A stretch of DNA of 64,000 nucleotides, from the NCBI GenBank assembly GCA_030655315.1, contig JAURVT010000049.1:124001-188000 (forward strand), read 5' to 3'. The position numbers and the translations under genes are program-made. Positions 36,382 to 46,091 of this stretch are shown here, piece by piece. The stretch comes from Nocardioidaceae bacterium. Lineage in GTDB: Bacteria > Actinomycetota > Actinomycetes > Propionibacteriales > Nocardioidaceae. The notes beneath the pieces were generated by a model. That model saw nothing but the letters and a program-made list of their open reading frames with translations, was not told the DNA's origin and searched no databases. Every line of letters starts with the position of its first letter. Within the stretch, counting starts at the first letter, position 1.

Positions 36382-36708
36382 GTGACCTACGTCATCGCGC
36401 AGCCCTGTGTGGACCTGAAGGACCGGGCGTGTGTCGACGAGTGTCCGGTCGACTGCATCTACGAGGGGAAGCGGATGCTCTACATCCACCCCGACGAGTG
36501 CGTCGACTGTGGTGCCTGCGAGCCCGTGTGCCCCGTCGAGGCGATCTTCTACGAGGACGACACGCCGCCGGAGTGGAAGGACTACTACACGGCGAACGTG
36601 GACTTCTTCGACGACCTCGGGTCGCCCGGTGGAGCCGCCAAGCTCGGCGAGATCGACAAGGACCACCCGATGATCGCCGCCCTGCCCCCGCAGAACCAAG
36701 AGGAGTGA
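36382..36708 (+). CDS. fdxC: 7Fe ferredoxin
   Basis: 108 residues with two cluster motifs: C-x5/7 spaced cysteines in [23 protein letters not shown] (3Fe-4S/4Fe-4S half) and [16 protein letters not shown] (4Fe-4S half). This is the pattern of actinobacterial 7Fe ferredoxins of FdxC/FdxA type. The acidic C-terminal extension is normal. It serves as an electron carrier for cytochromes P450, IspH/IspG-type enzymes or other reductases. A strong GAGGAGGAGAG ribosome site precedes GTG 36382. The stop overlaps the dapC start (GTGA), as in the conserved fdxC-dapC pair. Confidence 0.95.
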   Translation: MTYVIAQPCVDLKDRACVDECPVDCIYEGKRMLYIHPDECVDCGACEPVCPVEAIFYEDDTPPEWKDYYTANVDFFDDLGSPGGAAKLGEIDKDHPMIAALPPQNQEE

Positions 36709-37820
36709 GTCGGCGGCTCGTCTCGTCGCGGCTGCCGGACTTCCCCTGGGACTCCCTGGCAGCCGCGCGTGCGCGCGCCGTCGCCCACGAGGGCGGCCTG
36801 GTCGACCTGTCCGTGGGCACGCCCGTGGACCCGACGCCCGACGTCGTGCGCGACGCGCTCGCCGCGGCCTCGGACTCCCCGGGCTACCCGACCACCGTCG
36901 GCACCACCGCCCTCCGCGGCGCCGTGCTCGGGTGGCTCGAGCGTCGCTTCGGCGTCACCGGGCTCGACGTGCACCAGGTGCTGCCGTCGATCGGCTCCAA
37001 GGAGCTGATCGGGAGCCTCGCGCTGCACCTCGGCATCGGCCGGGGCGACGAGGTCGTCGTGCCCGAGCTGGCCTACCCCACCTACGCGGTGGGCGCGGCG
37101 CTCGTCGGCGCCGACGTCGTCGTCTCGGACGCGCCGGACCTCGAGCCCGTCAGTCCCCACCAGGACGTGCCCGCCCTGGTCTGGATCAACTCCCCGGCCA
37201 ACCCGCACGGGGCCGTCATGTCGCCCGGACGCCTGACCGCGCTGGTGCGCTGGGCCCGCGAGAACGGCGTGCTCCTCGTCAGCGACGAGTGCTACCTCGA
37301 GTTCGGCTGGCAGGACGAGCGCCCGTCGAGCGTGCTGCACCCGGACGTCAACGGCGGCTCGGTCGAGGGCCTGCTCGCCGTGCACTCGCTGTCCAAGCGC
37401 TCGAACCTCGCCGGGTACCGTGGGGCCTTCGTCGCCGGCGACGCCGCCGTGGTGGCCGAACTCCTCGAGGTCCGCAAGAACCTGGGTCTGCAGATGCCCG
37501 CGCCCCAGCAGGCGGCCTGCGTCGCCGCCCTCGACGACGACGCCCACGTCGACGAGCAGCGTGCCCGCTACCTCTCGCGTCGCGCCCGCCTGCGTCCCGC
37601 GCTCGAGGAGGCCGGCTTCACCATCGACCACTCCGAGGGCTCGCTCTACCTGTGGGCGACCCGTGGGGAGCCCTGCCGCGACACCGTCGACCACCTCGCC
37701 GACCTCGGCATCCTGGTCGCCCCCGGCGACTTCTACGGCGCCGCCGGGTCCCAGCACGTCCGCGTCGCCCTCACCGTCACCGACGAGCGCGTCGACGCCG
37801 CGGTGGCGCGCCTGTCCTGA
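36705..37820 (+). CDS. dapC: N-succinyldiaminopimelate aminotransferase
   Basis: DapC transfers an amino group from glutamate to N-succinyl-2-amino-6-ketopimelate in the succinylase route to meso-DAP and lysine. The 371-residue fold-type I PLP enzyme shows [17 protein letters not shown] (cofactor phosphate region), [11 protein letters not shown] (Asn contacts the PLP ring), SDECYLEF and the Schiff-base Lys in [15 protein letters not shown] (Lys231). The fdxC-dapC order is the standard actinobacterial arrangement, supporting DapC over other aminotransferases. Start is GTG 36705, overlapping the fdxC stop. Confidence 0.93.
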   Translation: MSRRLVSSRLPDFPWDSLAAARARAVAHEGGLVDLSVGTPVDPTPDVVRDALAAASDSPGYPTTVGTTALRGAVLGWLERRFGVTGLDVHQVLPSIGSKELIGSLALHLGIGRGDEVVVPELAYPTYAVGAALVGADVVVSDAPDLEPVSPHQDVPALVWINSPANPHGAVMSPGRLTALVRWARENGVLLVSDECYLEFGWQDERPSSVLHPDVNGGSVEGLLAVHSLSKRSNLAGYRGAFVAGDAAVVAELLEVRKNLGLQMPAPQQAACVAALDDDAHVDEQRARYLSRRARLRPALEEAGFTIDHSEGSLYLWATRGEPCRDTVDHLADLGILVAPGDFYGAAGSQHVRVALTVTDERVDAAVARLS

Positions 37821-37887
37821 CGCCTCGGCGGGGTCAGCGGCTCCGCCGCCGGGGGAGGCGCGCACTCGACGGCGGGGGTGGCGGGCC

Positions 37888-38859
37888 TCAGGCCCCCAGC
37901 TTCTCCGCGAGGACGGGCGGGACGGACTCGAGCGCCGCGCCGATGGACAGGACGGTGTTGGTGGAGAAGGCGAGCGAGGTGTCTGGGTCGAACAGGACCA
38001 GGCGGCCGTCGCTGACGGACGGCACGCGGGCGAGGATCTCGTCGTCGGTCACGGCGGAGTTGTCGACGCCGATGGTGACGATGACGGTGAGGTCGGCGTC
38101 GAGCAGGTCCAGCTGCTCGCGCGACACGTCGATGGAGAACGAGTCGCCGGCGAGCTCGGCGATCTCGGGCTTGTCCTCGAAGCCGAGGGACGTGAGGAAC
38201 TCGACCCGGCTGTCGCGGGCGACGTACGCGCCGTAGCCCTCGGTGGTCAGCGCGCCGACCACGGCCGTCCTGCCCGCGAACTGCGGGTACTCCGCGGCGA
38301 CGTCGGTGAACTTCGCCTCGGTGTCGGCCACCAGCTGCTCACCCTTCTCGGGGACGCCGAGGGCCTGCGAGACGAGGTCGACCTGGTCGCGCCACGAGGT
38401 GTTGTACTGCTCGCCGCCCTCCTTGATCGACACGGTGGGGGCGATCTTCGCCAGCGCGTCGTAGCGCTCCTGCGTGCCGGCCGACTTGGTGTCGAGGATG
38501 ACGTCGGGTCGCAGCGCCGCGATCTTCTCCAGCTCGGGCTCGAGCGTCCCGATGAGCTCGGGCGCCTCGTCGTAGAGGCCCTCGGCCCACGGCCCGACGC
38601 CCTCGCCGCCGAACGCCAGCCAGTCGCTCGCGCCGACGGGCTGCACACCGAGCGCGAGCGCGGTCTCCGCGTCGCCCCAGCCGAGGGCGACGACCCGCTG
38701 GGGGTCCTGCGGCACCTCGACCGCACCGAAGGCGGTGTCGACCGAGACCGTGGACGACTCCGCGGCGGGCGCGTCGTCCGACGACCCTCCACAACCGGTG
38801 GCGACGAGCACCCCGGCGAGCGAGAGGGCGAGGACGGCGAGGGGGCGGGGGATCCGCAC
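37888..38859 (-). CDS. Iron-siderophore ABC transporter substrate-binding lipoprotein
   Basis: 323 residues. The N terminus VRIPRPLAVLALSLAGVLVATGCGG is a lipoprotein signal with the lipobox ending at Cys (ATGC). The mature protein is a helical-backbone binding protein of the FecB/FepB/FhuD class (PQRVVALGWGDAETALALGVQPVGASDW, LIGTLEPELEKIAALRPDVILD). It should capture a ferric siderophore at the membrane surface. No permease or ATPase gene lies beside it. The start is GTG 38859, and an IdeR-like box is 22 bases upstream. Convergent with dapC. Confidence 0.9.
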   Translation of the reverse strand: MRIPRPLAVLALSLAGVLVATGCGGSSDDAPAAESSTVSVDTAFGAVEVPQDPQRVVALGWGDAETALALGVQPVGASDWLAFGGEGVGPWAEGLYDEAPELIGTLEPELEKIAALRPDVILDTKSAGTQERYDALAKIAPTVSIKEGGEQYNTSWRDQVDLVSQALGVPEKGEQLVADTEAKFTDVAAEYPQFAGRTAVVGALTTEGYGAYVARDSRVEFLTSLGFEDKPEIAELAGDSFSIDVSREQLDLLDADLTVIVTIGVDNSAVTDDEILARVPSVSDGRLVLFDPDTSLAFSTNTVLSIGAALESVPPVLAEKLGA

Positions 38860-38881
38860 GGCTGGTCTCCTGAGATCGACT

Positions 38882-38900
38882 AAAGGTGAGGCTAGCCTAA
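38882..38900 (-). promoter_or_regulatory. IdeR/DtxR-type iron box
   Basis: On the minus strand the 19 bases read TTAGGCTAGCCTCACCTTT. Against the DtxR/IdeR consensus TTAGGTTAGGCTAACCTAA, about 14 of 19 positions agree by eye. It lies 22 bases upstream of the siderophore-binding lipoprotein start, where an iron-bound repressor would block transcription in iron-replete cells. The divergent gene at 38971 could also be affected. Confidence 0.7.
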
Positions 38901-38970
38901 GTGCCCATGGCAGGGCGAGCACCGGCGGGGCACTTGACCGCACGACCTGGCCGCCGGTTGGCTGGTCCGC

Positions 38971-39837
38971 ATGACGCAGCCCCCGGGTCCCGACGACCGC
39001 CCCGACCCGTCCCAGTACCCCGGGTACGGCCCGCCCCCGGGCCAGGGCCCGCCGCCGGGCTACGGGCCGCCTCCGGGTCAGGGCCAGCCCCCGGGGTACG
39101 GGCCGCCCCCGGGCTACGGGCCGCCTCCGGGGTACGGGCCGCCTCCGGGATGGACGCCGGGGCCGGCGCCGTTCTCGGTGGGCGAGGCCATCGGCTACGG
39201 GTGGAAGGTCTTCACCGGGCGGGTCGGCACCTGGCTCGGAGCCGGTGCCTGCTGGGCCCTGGTGCTCATCGTCGTCGGAGCGGTCCTGCCGCTCGCGCTG
39301 AACCCTGACTACTACGACCTCTCCAGCGACTCGAGCACGTCGGCCATCTGGGGCGACCTGTTCGACCCGCTGGGGCTGCTCGTCAACCTGGTCACCGGGA
39401 TCATCGGGTTCGCGGCGCAGGTCGGTCTGTCGCGGGTGGCGCTCGACGTCGCCGACCGGCAGCCCACGTCGCTGCGGCGTGCGTTCTCCTTCGCCAACCC
39501 CGGCACGCTCGTGCTCGTCGCCGTCGTCTACGCGGTGGTCAGCCAGGTCGGCATCCTGCTCTGCATCGTCCCGGGCCTGGTCTTCGCCTGGTTCGCGATG
39601 TTCATCGGCACGGCCGTCGCCGACGGCGCCCCGACCGTCTCGGACGCCTTCACGGCGAGCTTCCGCCTCGTCCGCGCCCACCCCGGCCCCACGATCCTGC
39701 TGATCCTGCTGCAGCTCGCCGTCGGCATCCTCGGCGCTCTCGTCTGCGGCGTCGGTCTCCTCGTCGCCTTCCCGGTGATCGTCGCCTCCACCGTCTACGC
39801 CTACCGCGTCCTCGGCGGCCGCGTGGTCTACGCCTGA
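38971..39837 (+). CDS. Proline/glycine-rich membrane protein
   Basis: 288 residues. The first 65 residues are a low-complexity tail of GYGPPP-type repeats. About five membrane segments follow (GTWLGAGACWALVLIVVGAVLPLAL, LVNLVTGIIGFAAQVGLSRVAL, TLVLVAVVYAVVSQVGILLCIVPGLVFAWFAMF, ILLILLQLAVGILGALVCGVGLLVAFPVIV). The 'F.WF.MF.. VA DG' helix resembles DUF4013/GPDPase-membrane-domain-like proteins of unknown function. Such tails often mediate protein-protein interaction. The adjacent IdeR box serves the divergent gene, and iron control of this one is only possible. Confidence 0.75.
   Translation: MTQPPGPDDRPDPSQYPGYGPPPGQGPPPGYGPPPGQGQPPGYGPPPGYGPPPGYGPPPGWTPGPAPFSVGEAIGYGWKVFTGRVGTWLGAGACWALVLIVVGAVLPLALNPDYYDLSSDSSTSAIWGDLFDPLGLLVNLVTGIIGFAAQVGLSRVALDVADRQPTSLRRAFSFANPGTLVLVAVVYAVVSQVGILLCIVPGLVFAWFAMFIGTAVADGAPTVSDAFTASFRLVRAHPGPTILLILLQLAVGILGALVCGVGLLVAFPVIVASTVYAYRVLGGRVVYA
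39021..39149 (+). repeat. In-gene tandem repeats encoding GYGPPP-type units
   Basis: Imperfect repeats with an 18-base period (for example GGCTACGGGCCGCCTCCG) occur about seven times and encode GYGPPP or GQGPPP units. They lie entirely inside the N-terminal tail of the membrane protein gene. Copy number is likely to vary among strains by slippage; this is inference. Confidence 0.8.
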
Positions 39838-39900
39838 CTCGAGCCGCCCTAGGTGGGTCCTGAGGTGGTCGGCGCCCGGGGGGCGAGGCGCCGCCGTGAA

Positions 39901-39921
39901 GGCGTACTGGGTTCGTACGCC
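39901..39921. terminator. Short stem-loop between convergent genes
   Basis: GGCGTAC (39901-39907), seven-base loop, GTACGCC (39915-39921). It lies between the convergent ends at 39837 and 39962 and may help terminate one or both transcripts. No T-run follows. The rest of this 124-base gap shows nothing recognisable. Confidence 0.4.
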
Positions 39922-39961
39922 GATGCGGCGAGCAACGCCGCCGGCCGGGATGCCGGGCGCC

Positions 39962-40912
39962 TCAGGAGACGTCGACGTGGACGTGGTCGCGATGAGCGAG
40001 CACGTCGGGGTCACCGGGACGGTCGGGGACGCGGTAGTCGCGCCAGCCCTGGTGGGAGCGGCGGGCGGTCCAGATCTTGGCGTCGTAGATGACGGTCGAG
40101 ACCGAGAGCTGGCTGGCGTTGGCGACCATGTACTGCGCGAGGGCCCAGCCCGAGCGGAGGCTGTCGCCGTCGACGGGGCGGAAGAAGAAGTCGACGGCGC
40201 GTCCGTCGTAGTGGGCCGATCCCTCGACGTGGCCGGTGTCGACGCCGCCGGGCGCGAAGCCGCCGGTGCTCAGGGGGCCGTAGGCCTTCTCGGCGAACTC
40301 GAGCGCCTCGCGCGCGCGGGGCGTCAGGCCGTCGGCGCCCTCGGCCTCACCGGTGGCCGCGGGCATGTCCACCTGGCAGCTGAAGGCGGCCGGGCTGTTG
40401 CCGGACAGCGCGGACGCGAGCACGCGCGCGTCGTCCTCGTGGTCGGCGTAGGCGGTGGCGAAGGCCGAGCGCTGGACGGCCTGGGCGGCCTCGGTGACCT
40501 CCAGCTCGGTGTACCCGTCGACCTTCTGCAGGCCGTCGAGGAACTGGCGCACCGAGTACCGCGGGTTCATGATCTGCTCGACGCTTCCCCAGCCCTGGCT
40601 GGGGCGCTGCTGGAACAGGCCCACGGAGTCGCGGTCGCCGTAGTCGATGTTGCGGATCTTCGACTCCTGGTAGGCCGTCGCGATCCCGATCGTCGTGGCG
40701 CGGGCGGGCATGCCGCGCCGCGTCGCCGTCGCGGCGATGAGCGAGGCGAACTTGGCCTGCTCGAGGTCGAGCTCGACCACCCGTCCGTCGACGGTCGCCT
40801 CGCAGCCCTCGGACCGCGCGAAGGGGATCGAGCCCGTGTTCTGGACGGCCAGCACCACTGCGCCGGCGGTGACGACGGCCGCCACCCCGGCGACCAGCCA
40901 CCGGGGGCGCAT
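39962..40912 (-). CDS. Secreted cell-wall hydrolase-like protein (lysozyme-like and M15-like regions)
   Basis: 316 residues with an N-terminal anchor or signal (WLVAGVAAVVTAGAVVLAVQ). The N-terminal half (ATTIGIATAYQESKIRNIDYGDRDSVGLFQQRPSQGWGSVEQIM) resembles lytic-transglycosylase/lysozyme-like helices with a catalytic Glu candidate in QESK. The C-terminal part has TGHVEGSAHYDGRAVDFF and a final LAHRDHVHVDV, the His/Asp spacing of M15-type peptidoglycan peptidases. Overall it looks like a wall-active protein, but activity is inferred. The start overlaps the stop of dapD by 1 base (TGATG), so they are translated as a unit. Confidence 0.78.
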   Translation of the reverse strand: MRPRWLVAGVAAVVTAGAVVLAVQNTGSIPFARSEGCEATVDGRVVELDLEQAKFASLIAATATRRGMPARATTIGIATAYQESKIRNIDYGDRDSVGLFQQRPSQGWGSVEQIMNPRYSVRQFLDGLQKVDGYTELEVTEAAQAVQRSAFATAYADHEDDARVLASALSGNSPAAFSCQVDMPAATGEAEGADGLTPRAREALEFAEKAYGPLSTGGFAPGGVDTGHVEGSAHYDGRAVDFFFRPVDGDSLRSGWALAQYMVANASQLSVSTVIYDAKIWTARRSHQGWRDYRVPDRPGDPDVLAHRDHVHVDVS

Positions 40913-41847
40913 CAGTTGGCGTGGAGGGCGCTGTTGAGCGCGATGCCGGTCGCGCCGCCGCGGGGACGGGCCTCGACGGCGCCGGTCTGGCTGTTGGTCC
41001 ACAGCTGCACGTCGTCCTGGCCGGAGATCTCCAGGGCCTTGACGACGGTGCCGTCGGGCAGCAGGACCTTGGTGCCGGCGGTGACGTAGGTGCCGGCGGC
41101 GACGACGCAGTTGTCGCCCAGGGAGATGCCGATGCCGGCATTGGCGCCCAGCAGGCAGTTCTCGCCCAGGCTGATCACCTGGCTGCCGCCGCCCGACAGC
41201 GTGCCCATGATGGACGCGCCGCCGCCGACGTCGGAGCCGTCGCCGACAACGACGCCCGCCGAGATGCGTCCCTCCACCATGGCGTGGCCGAGCGTGCCGG
41301 CGTTGAAGTTGACGAAGCCCTCGTGCATGACCGTGGTGCCCTCGGCCAGGTGCGCGCCGAGGCGGACGCGGTCGGCGTCGCCGATACGGACGCCCGTGGG
41401 CACGACGTAGTCGGTCATCCGGGGGAACTTGTCGATGCTGGTGACGGACACGTGGTGGCCGGCGGCGCGGGCCCGGGCCCGGGTGGACTCGAAGCCCTCG
41501 ACGGCGCACGGGCCGATCGAGGTCCAGACCACGTTGGAGAGCAGCCCGAAGACGCCGTCGAGGTTCTGCCCGTGCGGGCGCACCAGGCGGTGCGACAGCA
41601 GGTGCAGGCGGAGGTAGACGTCGTAGGCGTCGGCCGGGGGAGCGGAGAGGTCGTCGATCACGGTGCGGACGACCGCACGGCGCACCTGACGGACGGGGTC
41701 GTCGCCCTCGAGCCCGGTGAGGACCTCGGGCTCGGGAGCGCCGTCGTCGGTGCCGAGGGCGGGGAAGGGGTACCAGACGTCGAGGACGTCGCCGTCCGGC
41801 GTGACGGTGGCGACGCCGTAGGCCCAGGCGGAGGTCGGTGCGCTCAT
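40912..41847 (-). CDS. dapD: 2,3,4,5-tetrahydropyridine-2,6-dicarboxylate N-succinyltransferase
   Basis: DapD succinylates tetrahydrodipicolinate, the entry step of the succinylase DAP/lysine pathway. This is the actinobacterial form (311 residues). A helical N-terminal domain is followed by a left-handed beta-helix made of hexapeptide repeats ([63 protein letters not shown]), ending in a C-terminal beta cap. The ATG at 41847 (MSAPTSAW) is preferred over 41874, as TAGCCT lies 7 nt upstream of it (41855-41860). It is adjacent to dapE across a VOC gene. Confidence 0.93.
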   Translation of the reverse strand: MSAPTSAWAYGVATVTPDGDVLDVWYPFPALGTDDGAPEPEVLTGLEGDDPVRQVRRAVVRTVIDDLSAPPADAYDVYLRLHLLSHRLVRPHGQNLDGVFGLLSNVVWTSIGPCAVEGFESTRARARAAGHHVSVTSIDKFPRMTDYVVPTGVRIGDADRVRLGAHLAEGTTVMHEGFVNFNAGTLGHAMVEGRISAGVVVGDGSDVGGGASIMGTLSGGGSQVISLGENCLLGANAGIGISLGDNCVVAAGTYVTAGTKVLLPDGTVVKALEISGQDDVQLWTNSQTGAVEARPRGGATGIALNSALHAN

Positions 41848-41897
41848 GGGCCAGAGGCTATCGAGACCGCCCAACCGGTCTGCGCTAGCGTCCCCCG

Positions 41898-42584
41898 ATG
41901 GCGCTCGCGCGGTACAAGGACCTCTGCATCGACGTCGTCGACCTCGCCACGGGATCGGCCTTCTGGGCGCGGGCCATCGGCCTGTCGGCCCGATCCGGTC
42001 CCGAGCGCCCGACGGTCCGGGCGCTGGACGGCGCCACGCCGCAGCACCGGGTCTGGATCAACGAGGTGCCCGAGCCGGTGACGGCCAAGCAGCGGGTGCA
42101 CCTCGACCTCCACGTCGGTGCCGTCGCCGAGCTCGAGGCCCTCGGTGCGCGCGTGCTGCCCGGCTGGGACACCCCCTGGACGGTGATGGCCGACCCCGAC
42201 GGCGGCGAGCTGTGCGCCTTCGTCCGCGAGACGCCGCCCGTCGGCTACCGCCTCTACGAGCTCGGCGTCGACGCGGCCGACGCGCCGTCCGCCGCGCGCT
42301 GGTGGGCGGAGGTCTGGGGCGGCACGGCCACCGACGAGGACGGCTTCACCTGGCTCGACGGCGTCCCCGGGCTGCCGTTCGACGGGTTCGGCTTCGGCCA
42401 GGTCGCGGAGCCGCGGACCGTCAAGAACCGCGTGCACTGGGACGTCTCGGTCGACGACGAGACCGGCGTGCAGGGTCTCGTCGACGCCGGCGCGAGAGTC
42501 CTGCGTCGACCCGACGACGAGGTGTCGTGGACGGTCATGGCCGACCCGGAGGGCAACGAGTTCTGCGTCTTCGTCGGCTCGTGA
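41898..42584 (+). CDS. VOC family protein (tandem glyoxalase-like)
   Basis: 228 residues consisting of two VOC modules: about 1-115 ([24 protein letters not shown]..., [21 protein letters not shown]) and about 120-228 (RWWAEVWGG..., [22 protein letters not shown]). Each contains the paired His/Glu positions used for metal binding in glyoxalases (HLDLHV / ELCAF; HWDVSV / EFCVF). Substrate unknown. ATG 41898 has TAGCGT 6 nt upstream, the leaderless pattern. The dapE start is 4 bases after its stop, so this small gene may be carried along in the dap transcript. Confidence 0.85.
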   Translation: MALARYKDLCIDVVDLATGSAFWARAIGLSARSGPERPTVRALDGATPQHRVWINEVPEPVTAKQRVHLDLHVGAVAELEALGARVLPGWDTPWTVMADPDGGELCAFVRETPPVGYRLYELGVDAADAPSAARWWAEVWGGTATDEDGFTWLDGVPGLPFDGFGFGQVAEPRTVKNRVHWDVSVDDETGVQGLVDAGARVLRRPDDEVSWTVMADPEGNEFCVFVGS

Positions 42585-42588
42585 TGGG

Positions 42589-43662
42589 ATGGCCGTCATG
42601 GCCTCCCTCGACCTGGACCGTGACGTCGTCGCGCTGACCGCCGACCTCGTCGACATCTTCTCCGTCAGCCACCACGAGGGCGAGATCGCCGACGCCGTCG
42701 AGGCCGCGCTGCGACCCCTGGCCCACCTGGACGTGGTGCGCGACGGCAACACCGTCGTCGCGCGGACGCAGCTCGGGCGCGCCGACCGCGTCGTGGTCGC
42801 CGGGCACCTCGACACCGTGCCGGTCAACGACAACCTGCCCTCGCGCCTCGACGGCGACACCCTCTGGGGCCTCGGCACGTGCGACATGAAGGGCGGCGTC
42901 GCGGTCGCCCTCCGGCTGGCCGCCACCGTCGCCGAGCCCACCCGCGACGTGACCTACGTCTTCTACGAGGCCGAGGAGGTCGAGGCGGTGCACAACGGCC
43001 TCGGCCGGATCGCGCGCGAGCGTCCCGAGCTGGTCGAGGCCGACTTCGCCATCCTGATGGAGCCGTCCAACGGCGTCGTGGAGGCCGGCTGCCAGGGCAC
43101 GCTCCGCGTCGACGTGGTCACGCGCGGCGAGCGAGCCCACAGCGCCCGGTCGTGGCGCGGGTCCAACGCGATCCACGCGGCCGCGCCCGTGCTGGCCCGG
43201 CTGGTGGCCTACGAGCCCCGCTCCCCGGTGATCGACGGCCTGACCTACCGCGAGGGCCTCAACGCCGTCGGGGTCACCGGAGGCGTCGCCGGCAACGTGG
43301 TGCCCGACGAGATGCGGGTGTCGGTCAACCACCGCTTCGCCCCCGACCGCACCGAGGAGGAGGCGTTCGCGCACGTCCGCGAGCTCTTCCACGACTTCGA
43401 GGTGGTGCTCATGGACTCGAGCCCGGGTGCGCTCCCCGGCCTGGACCGGCCCGCGGCCGCGGCCTTCGTCGAGGCCGTCGGCGGGGAGGTCAACCCCAAG
43501 TTCGGCTGGACCGACGTCGCGCTCTTCAGCTCGCTCGGCGTGCCGGCGGTCAACTACGGCCCGGGCGACCCGATGTTCGCCCACAAGCAGGACGAGCACG
43601 TCCCCGTCGAGCACCTGACGCGCCTCGAGTCGAACCTGCGCACCTGGTTGACGCAGGGGTGA
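42589..43662 (+). CDS. dapE: Succinyl-diaminopimelate desuccinylase
   Basis: DapE hydrolyses N-succinyl-L,L-DAP to L,L-DAP and succinate. This 357-residue M20 metallopeptidase-fold enzyme shows AGHLDTVP (first zinc His), GTCDMKGGVAV (bridging Asp), FYEAEEVEAVHNG (general base Glu and zinc Glu) and a C-terminal GPGDPMFAHKQDEHVPVEHL His ligand. The lid domain (about 170-285) is the expected dimerisation insert. Proximity of dapC, dapD and dapE within 8 kb supports a DapE rather than a generic M20 assignment. ATG 42598 is an alternative start. Confidence 0.93.
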   Translation: MAVMASLDLDRDVVALTADLVDIFSVSHHEGEIADAVEAALRPLAHLDVVRDGNTVVARTQLGRADRVVVAGHLDTVPVNDNLPSRLDGDTLWGLGTCDMKGGVAVALRLAATVAEPTRDVTYVFYEAEEVEAVHNGLGRIARERPELVEADFAILMEPSNGVVEAGCQGTLRVDVVTRGERAHSARSWRGSNAIHAAAPVLARLVAYEPRSPVIDGLTYREGLNAVGVTGGVAGNVVPDEMRVSVNHRFAPDRTEEEAFAHVRELFHDFEVVLMDSSPGALPGLDRPAAAAFVEAVGGEVNPKFGWTDVALFSSLGVPAVNYGPGDPMFAHKQDEHVPVEHLTRLESNLRTWLTQG

Positions 43663-43724
43663 ACAGCCGGGGCGTCCCGCGCGCCCCGCGGCGCCCGGAC
43701 GTCGTGCGCGTTAGTTTCGGGCTC

Positions 43725-44467
<743 letters not shown>

Positions 44468-44471
<4 letters not shown>

Positions 44472-44926
44472 CCGCGCGGACCTTCACCGCCACCGTCCTC
44501 CAGGCGCGCGTCAACGCGACCGGGATCCCGGTGCCCGACGAGGTGGTCGAGGCGCTCGGTGGCGGACGTCGCGCGGCGGTCGTCGTCACGGTGCAGGGCT
44601 ACACCTACCGCAGCACCTTCGGCACGATGGACGGTCGCACGATGCTGCCGCTCAGCGCCGAGCACCGCGAGGCGTCCGGCGTCTCCGGCGGCGACGAGGT
44701 CAAGGTGACGCTCGACGTCGACACCGCCCCCCGCGAGGTCGAGGTGCCGGACGACCTCCGCGCCGCCCTCGACGCCGACCCCGAGGCATCGGCGTTCTTC
44801 GACACCCTGCCCCCGTCGGGCCGCAAGGTCTTCACCCTTTCGGTGACCTCCGCCAAGACGCCCGAGACCCGCGAGCGCCGCGTCGCCACCGCCGTCACCA
44901 AGCTGCACGACCACCAGAGGCGCTGA
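44468..44926 (+). CDS. DUF1905/YdeI-like protein
   Basis: 152 residues. The first 90 (TFTATVLQARVNATGIPVPDEVVEALGGGRRAAVVVTVQGYTYRSTFGTMDGRTMLPLSAEHREASGV) form a DUF1905 beta-barrel domain. The rest (PDDLRAALDADPEASAFFDTLPPSGRKVFTLSVTSAKTPETRERRVATAVTKL) is the YdeI/OmpD-associated helical segment with the conserved SGRK-F pattern. Function unknown. GTG 44468 overlaps the stop of the LOG gene by 4 bases, so the two are co-translated. Confidence 0.87.
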
Positions 44927-44952
44927 CGCCCCGGCCGGCCCGCGGACGTCGA

Positions 44953-44980
44953 CCAGTTACCACGTGAACGTGGTAACTGG
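44953..44980. terminator. Stem-loop between convergent genes
   Basis: CCAGTTACCACGT (44953-44965) and ACGTGGTAACTGG (44968-44980) are perfect 13-base reverse complements around a 2-base centre. It lies between the DUF1905-like gene (ending 44926) and the folP2-like gene (ending 45062), so it can serve both transcripts. It shares the CAGTTACC core with the stem-loop at 22206-22254. Confidence 0.6.
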
Positions 44981-44987
44981 AACGACA

Positions 44988-45005
44988 CACGGGAGATCTC
45001 CCGTG
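44988..45005. repeat. Perfect 18-bp palindrome
   Basis: CACGGGAGATCTCCCGTG is identical to its reverse complement, with no loop. It follows the stem-loop by 7 bases in the same convergent gap. It could be a second terminator element or a protein-binding site, and nothing else supports either role. Confidence 0.55.
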
Positions 45006-45061
45006 GGTCGCGCCATCTGCCGTGCGCGGTGGGACGGACGGTGCGAGCCCGCGCCGCCGGG

Positions 45062-45934
45062 TCAGACGACGCCGCGGCGCGAGACGGCGGGGGGACGGTG
45101 GCCCTGGATGCTGGACACCATGTCGAGGCACTGCCGCGTCTCGGCGACATCGTGGGCGCGGAAGACGCGCGCACCGGCCCAGGCCGAGACGGCCGTCGCC
45201 GCGAGGGTCCCGATCAGGCGGTCCTGCTTGCCGACGTCCAGGGTCTCGCCCACGAAGTCCTTGCGCGACAGCGCGACGAGCACCGGCCACCCGGTCGCGA
45301 CGAGGACGTCGAGGCGGCGGGTCAGCTCGAGGCTGTGGCGCGTGTTCTTGGCGAAGTCGTGGGTGGGGTCCACCAGGACGGCGTCGCGCCGCACGCCGAG
45401 CGACACCGCCCGGTCGGCCAGCGACGTCACCGCCGAGACCACCGTGGCGACGACGTCGTCGTAGGCCGGACGGTAGGGGTCGGTGCGCGGCGCGAGGCCG
45501 CCGGCGTGGGTGCAGACCAGCCCGACGCCGTGCCGGGCCGCGACCTCGGCCACGCGGGGGTCGTGCCCGCCCCAGGTGTCGTTGACGAGGTCGGCGCCAC
45601 GCTTGCAGAGCTCGTCGGCGACCTCGCTGCGCCACGTGTCGACGCTGAGGACGACGCCCGGGTGACGCGCCCGGGCCAGCTCGACGAAGTCCGCGGTGCG
45701 CCGCAGCTCCTCGGCCGCGTCGACCGGGTCGCCGTAGCCCGCCTTGACCCCGCCGACGTCGACCACGTCGGCCCCCGCCTCGACCACCTCGTCGAGCCGG
45801 TCGAGCGCCGCCGACGTCTCGTAGGTGCTGCCGGCGTCGTAGAACGAGTCCGGCGTCCGGTTGACGATCGCCATCACGACCAGGTCGGTGGGCCCGAACG
45901 TCCGCGTCCCGAGGCGCAGGGCGGTCTGCTCCAT
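45062..45934 (-). CDS. folP2: Dihydropteroate synthase-like protein (FolP2-like paralogue)
   Basis: 290 residues with the DHPS TIM barrel, but several signature positions differ from canonical FolP. NRTPDSF replaces NVTPDSF, DVGGVKAGYG replaces DIGGESTRPG, and DPTHDFAKNT replaces the DPGIGFGKT loop. These are the features I associate with the mycobacterial second paralogue FolP2, which is reported to lack normal DHPS activity. It may not make dihydropteroate. Position downstream of the LOG gene also matches the folP2 locus. ATG 45934 has TACGAT 6 nt upstream. Confidence 0.85.
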   Translation of the reverse strand: MEQTALRLGTRTFGPTDLVVMAIVNRTPDSFYDAGSTYETSAALDRLDEVVEAGADVVDVGGVKAGYGDPVDAAEELRRTADFVELARARHPGVVLSVDTWRSEVADELCKRGADLVNDTWGGHDPRVAEVAARHGVGLVCTHAGGLAPRTDPYRPAYDDVVATVVSAVTSLADRAVSLGVRRDAVLVDPTHDFAKNTRHSLELTRRLDVLVATGWPVLVALSRKDFVGETLDVGKQDRLIGTLAATAVSAWAGARVFRAHDVAETRQCLDMVSSIQGHRPPAVSRRGVV

Positions 45935-45949
45935 GGCACGATCGTAGGC

Positions 45950-46091
45950 GTGACCTGGTTGTTCCTCCTGCTCGCCGTGGTGGTGCTCGGCGCCGGCGTC
46001 GTCGCCGCCGTCGGACCCTTCGACGCCCCCGGGCAGATGGCGGGCGTCGACGACGAGCGTCCGGACGTCCTCCCACCGCCGGGGAGCAGCG
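45950..46091 (+). pseudogene. Possible remnant of a membrane-anchored DivIVA-domain protein
   Basis: From GTG 45950 the frame reads VTWLFLLLAVVVLGAGVVAAVGP..., a plausible membrane anchor followed by DDERPDVLPPPG. This resembles the start of the anchored DivIVA-domain proteins that commonly follow folP in actinobacteria. The expected DivIVA helical part is missing. The frame runs on, without a stop, antisense-like through the next gene, and the SRPBCC gene begins in another frame at 46092. It could be a truncated gene, a leader peptide or simply coincidence. Confidence 0.35.
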
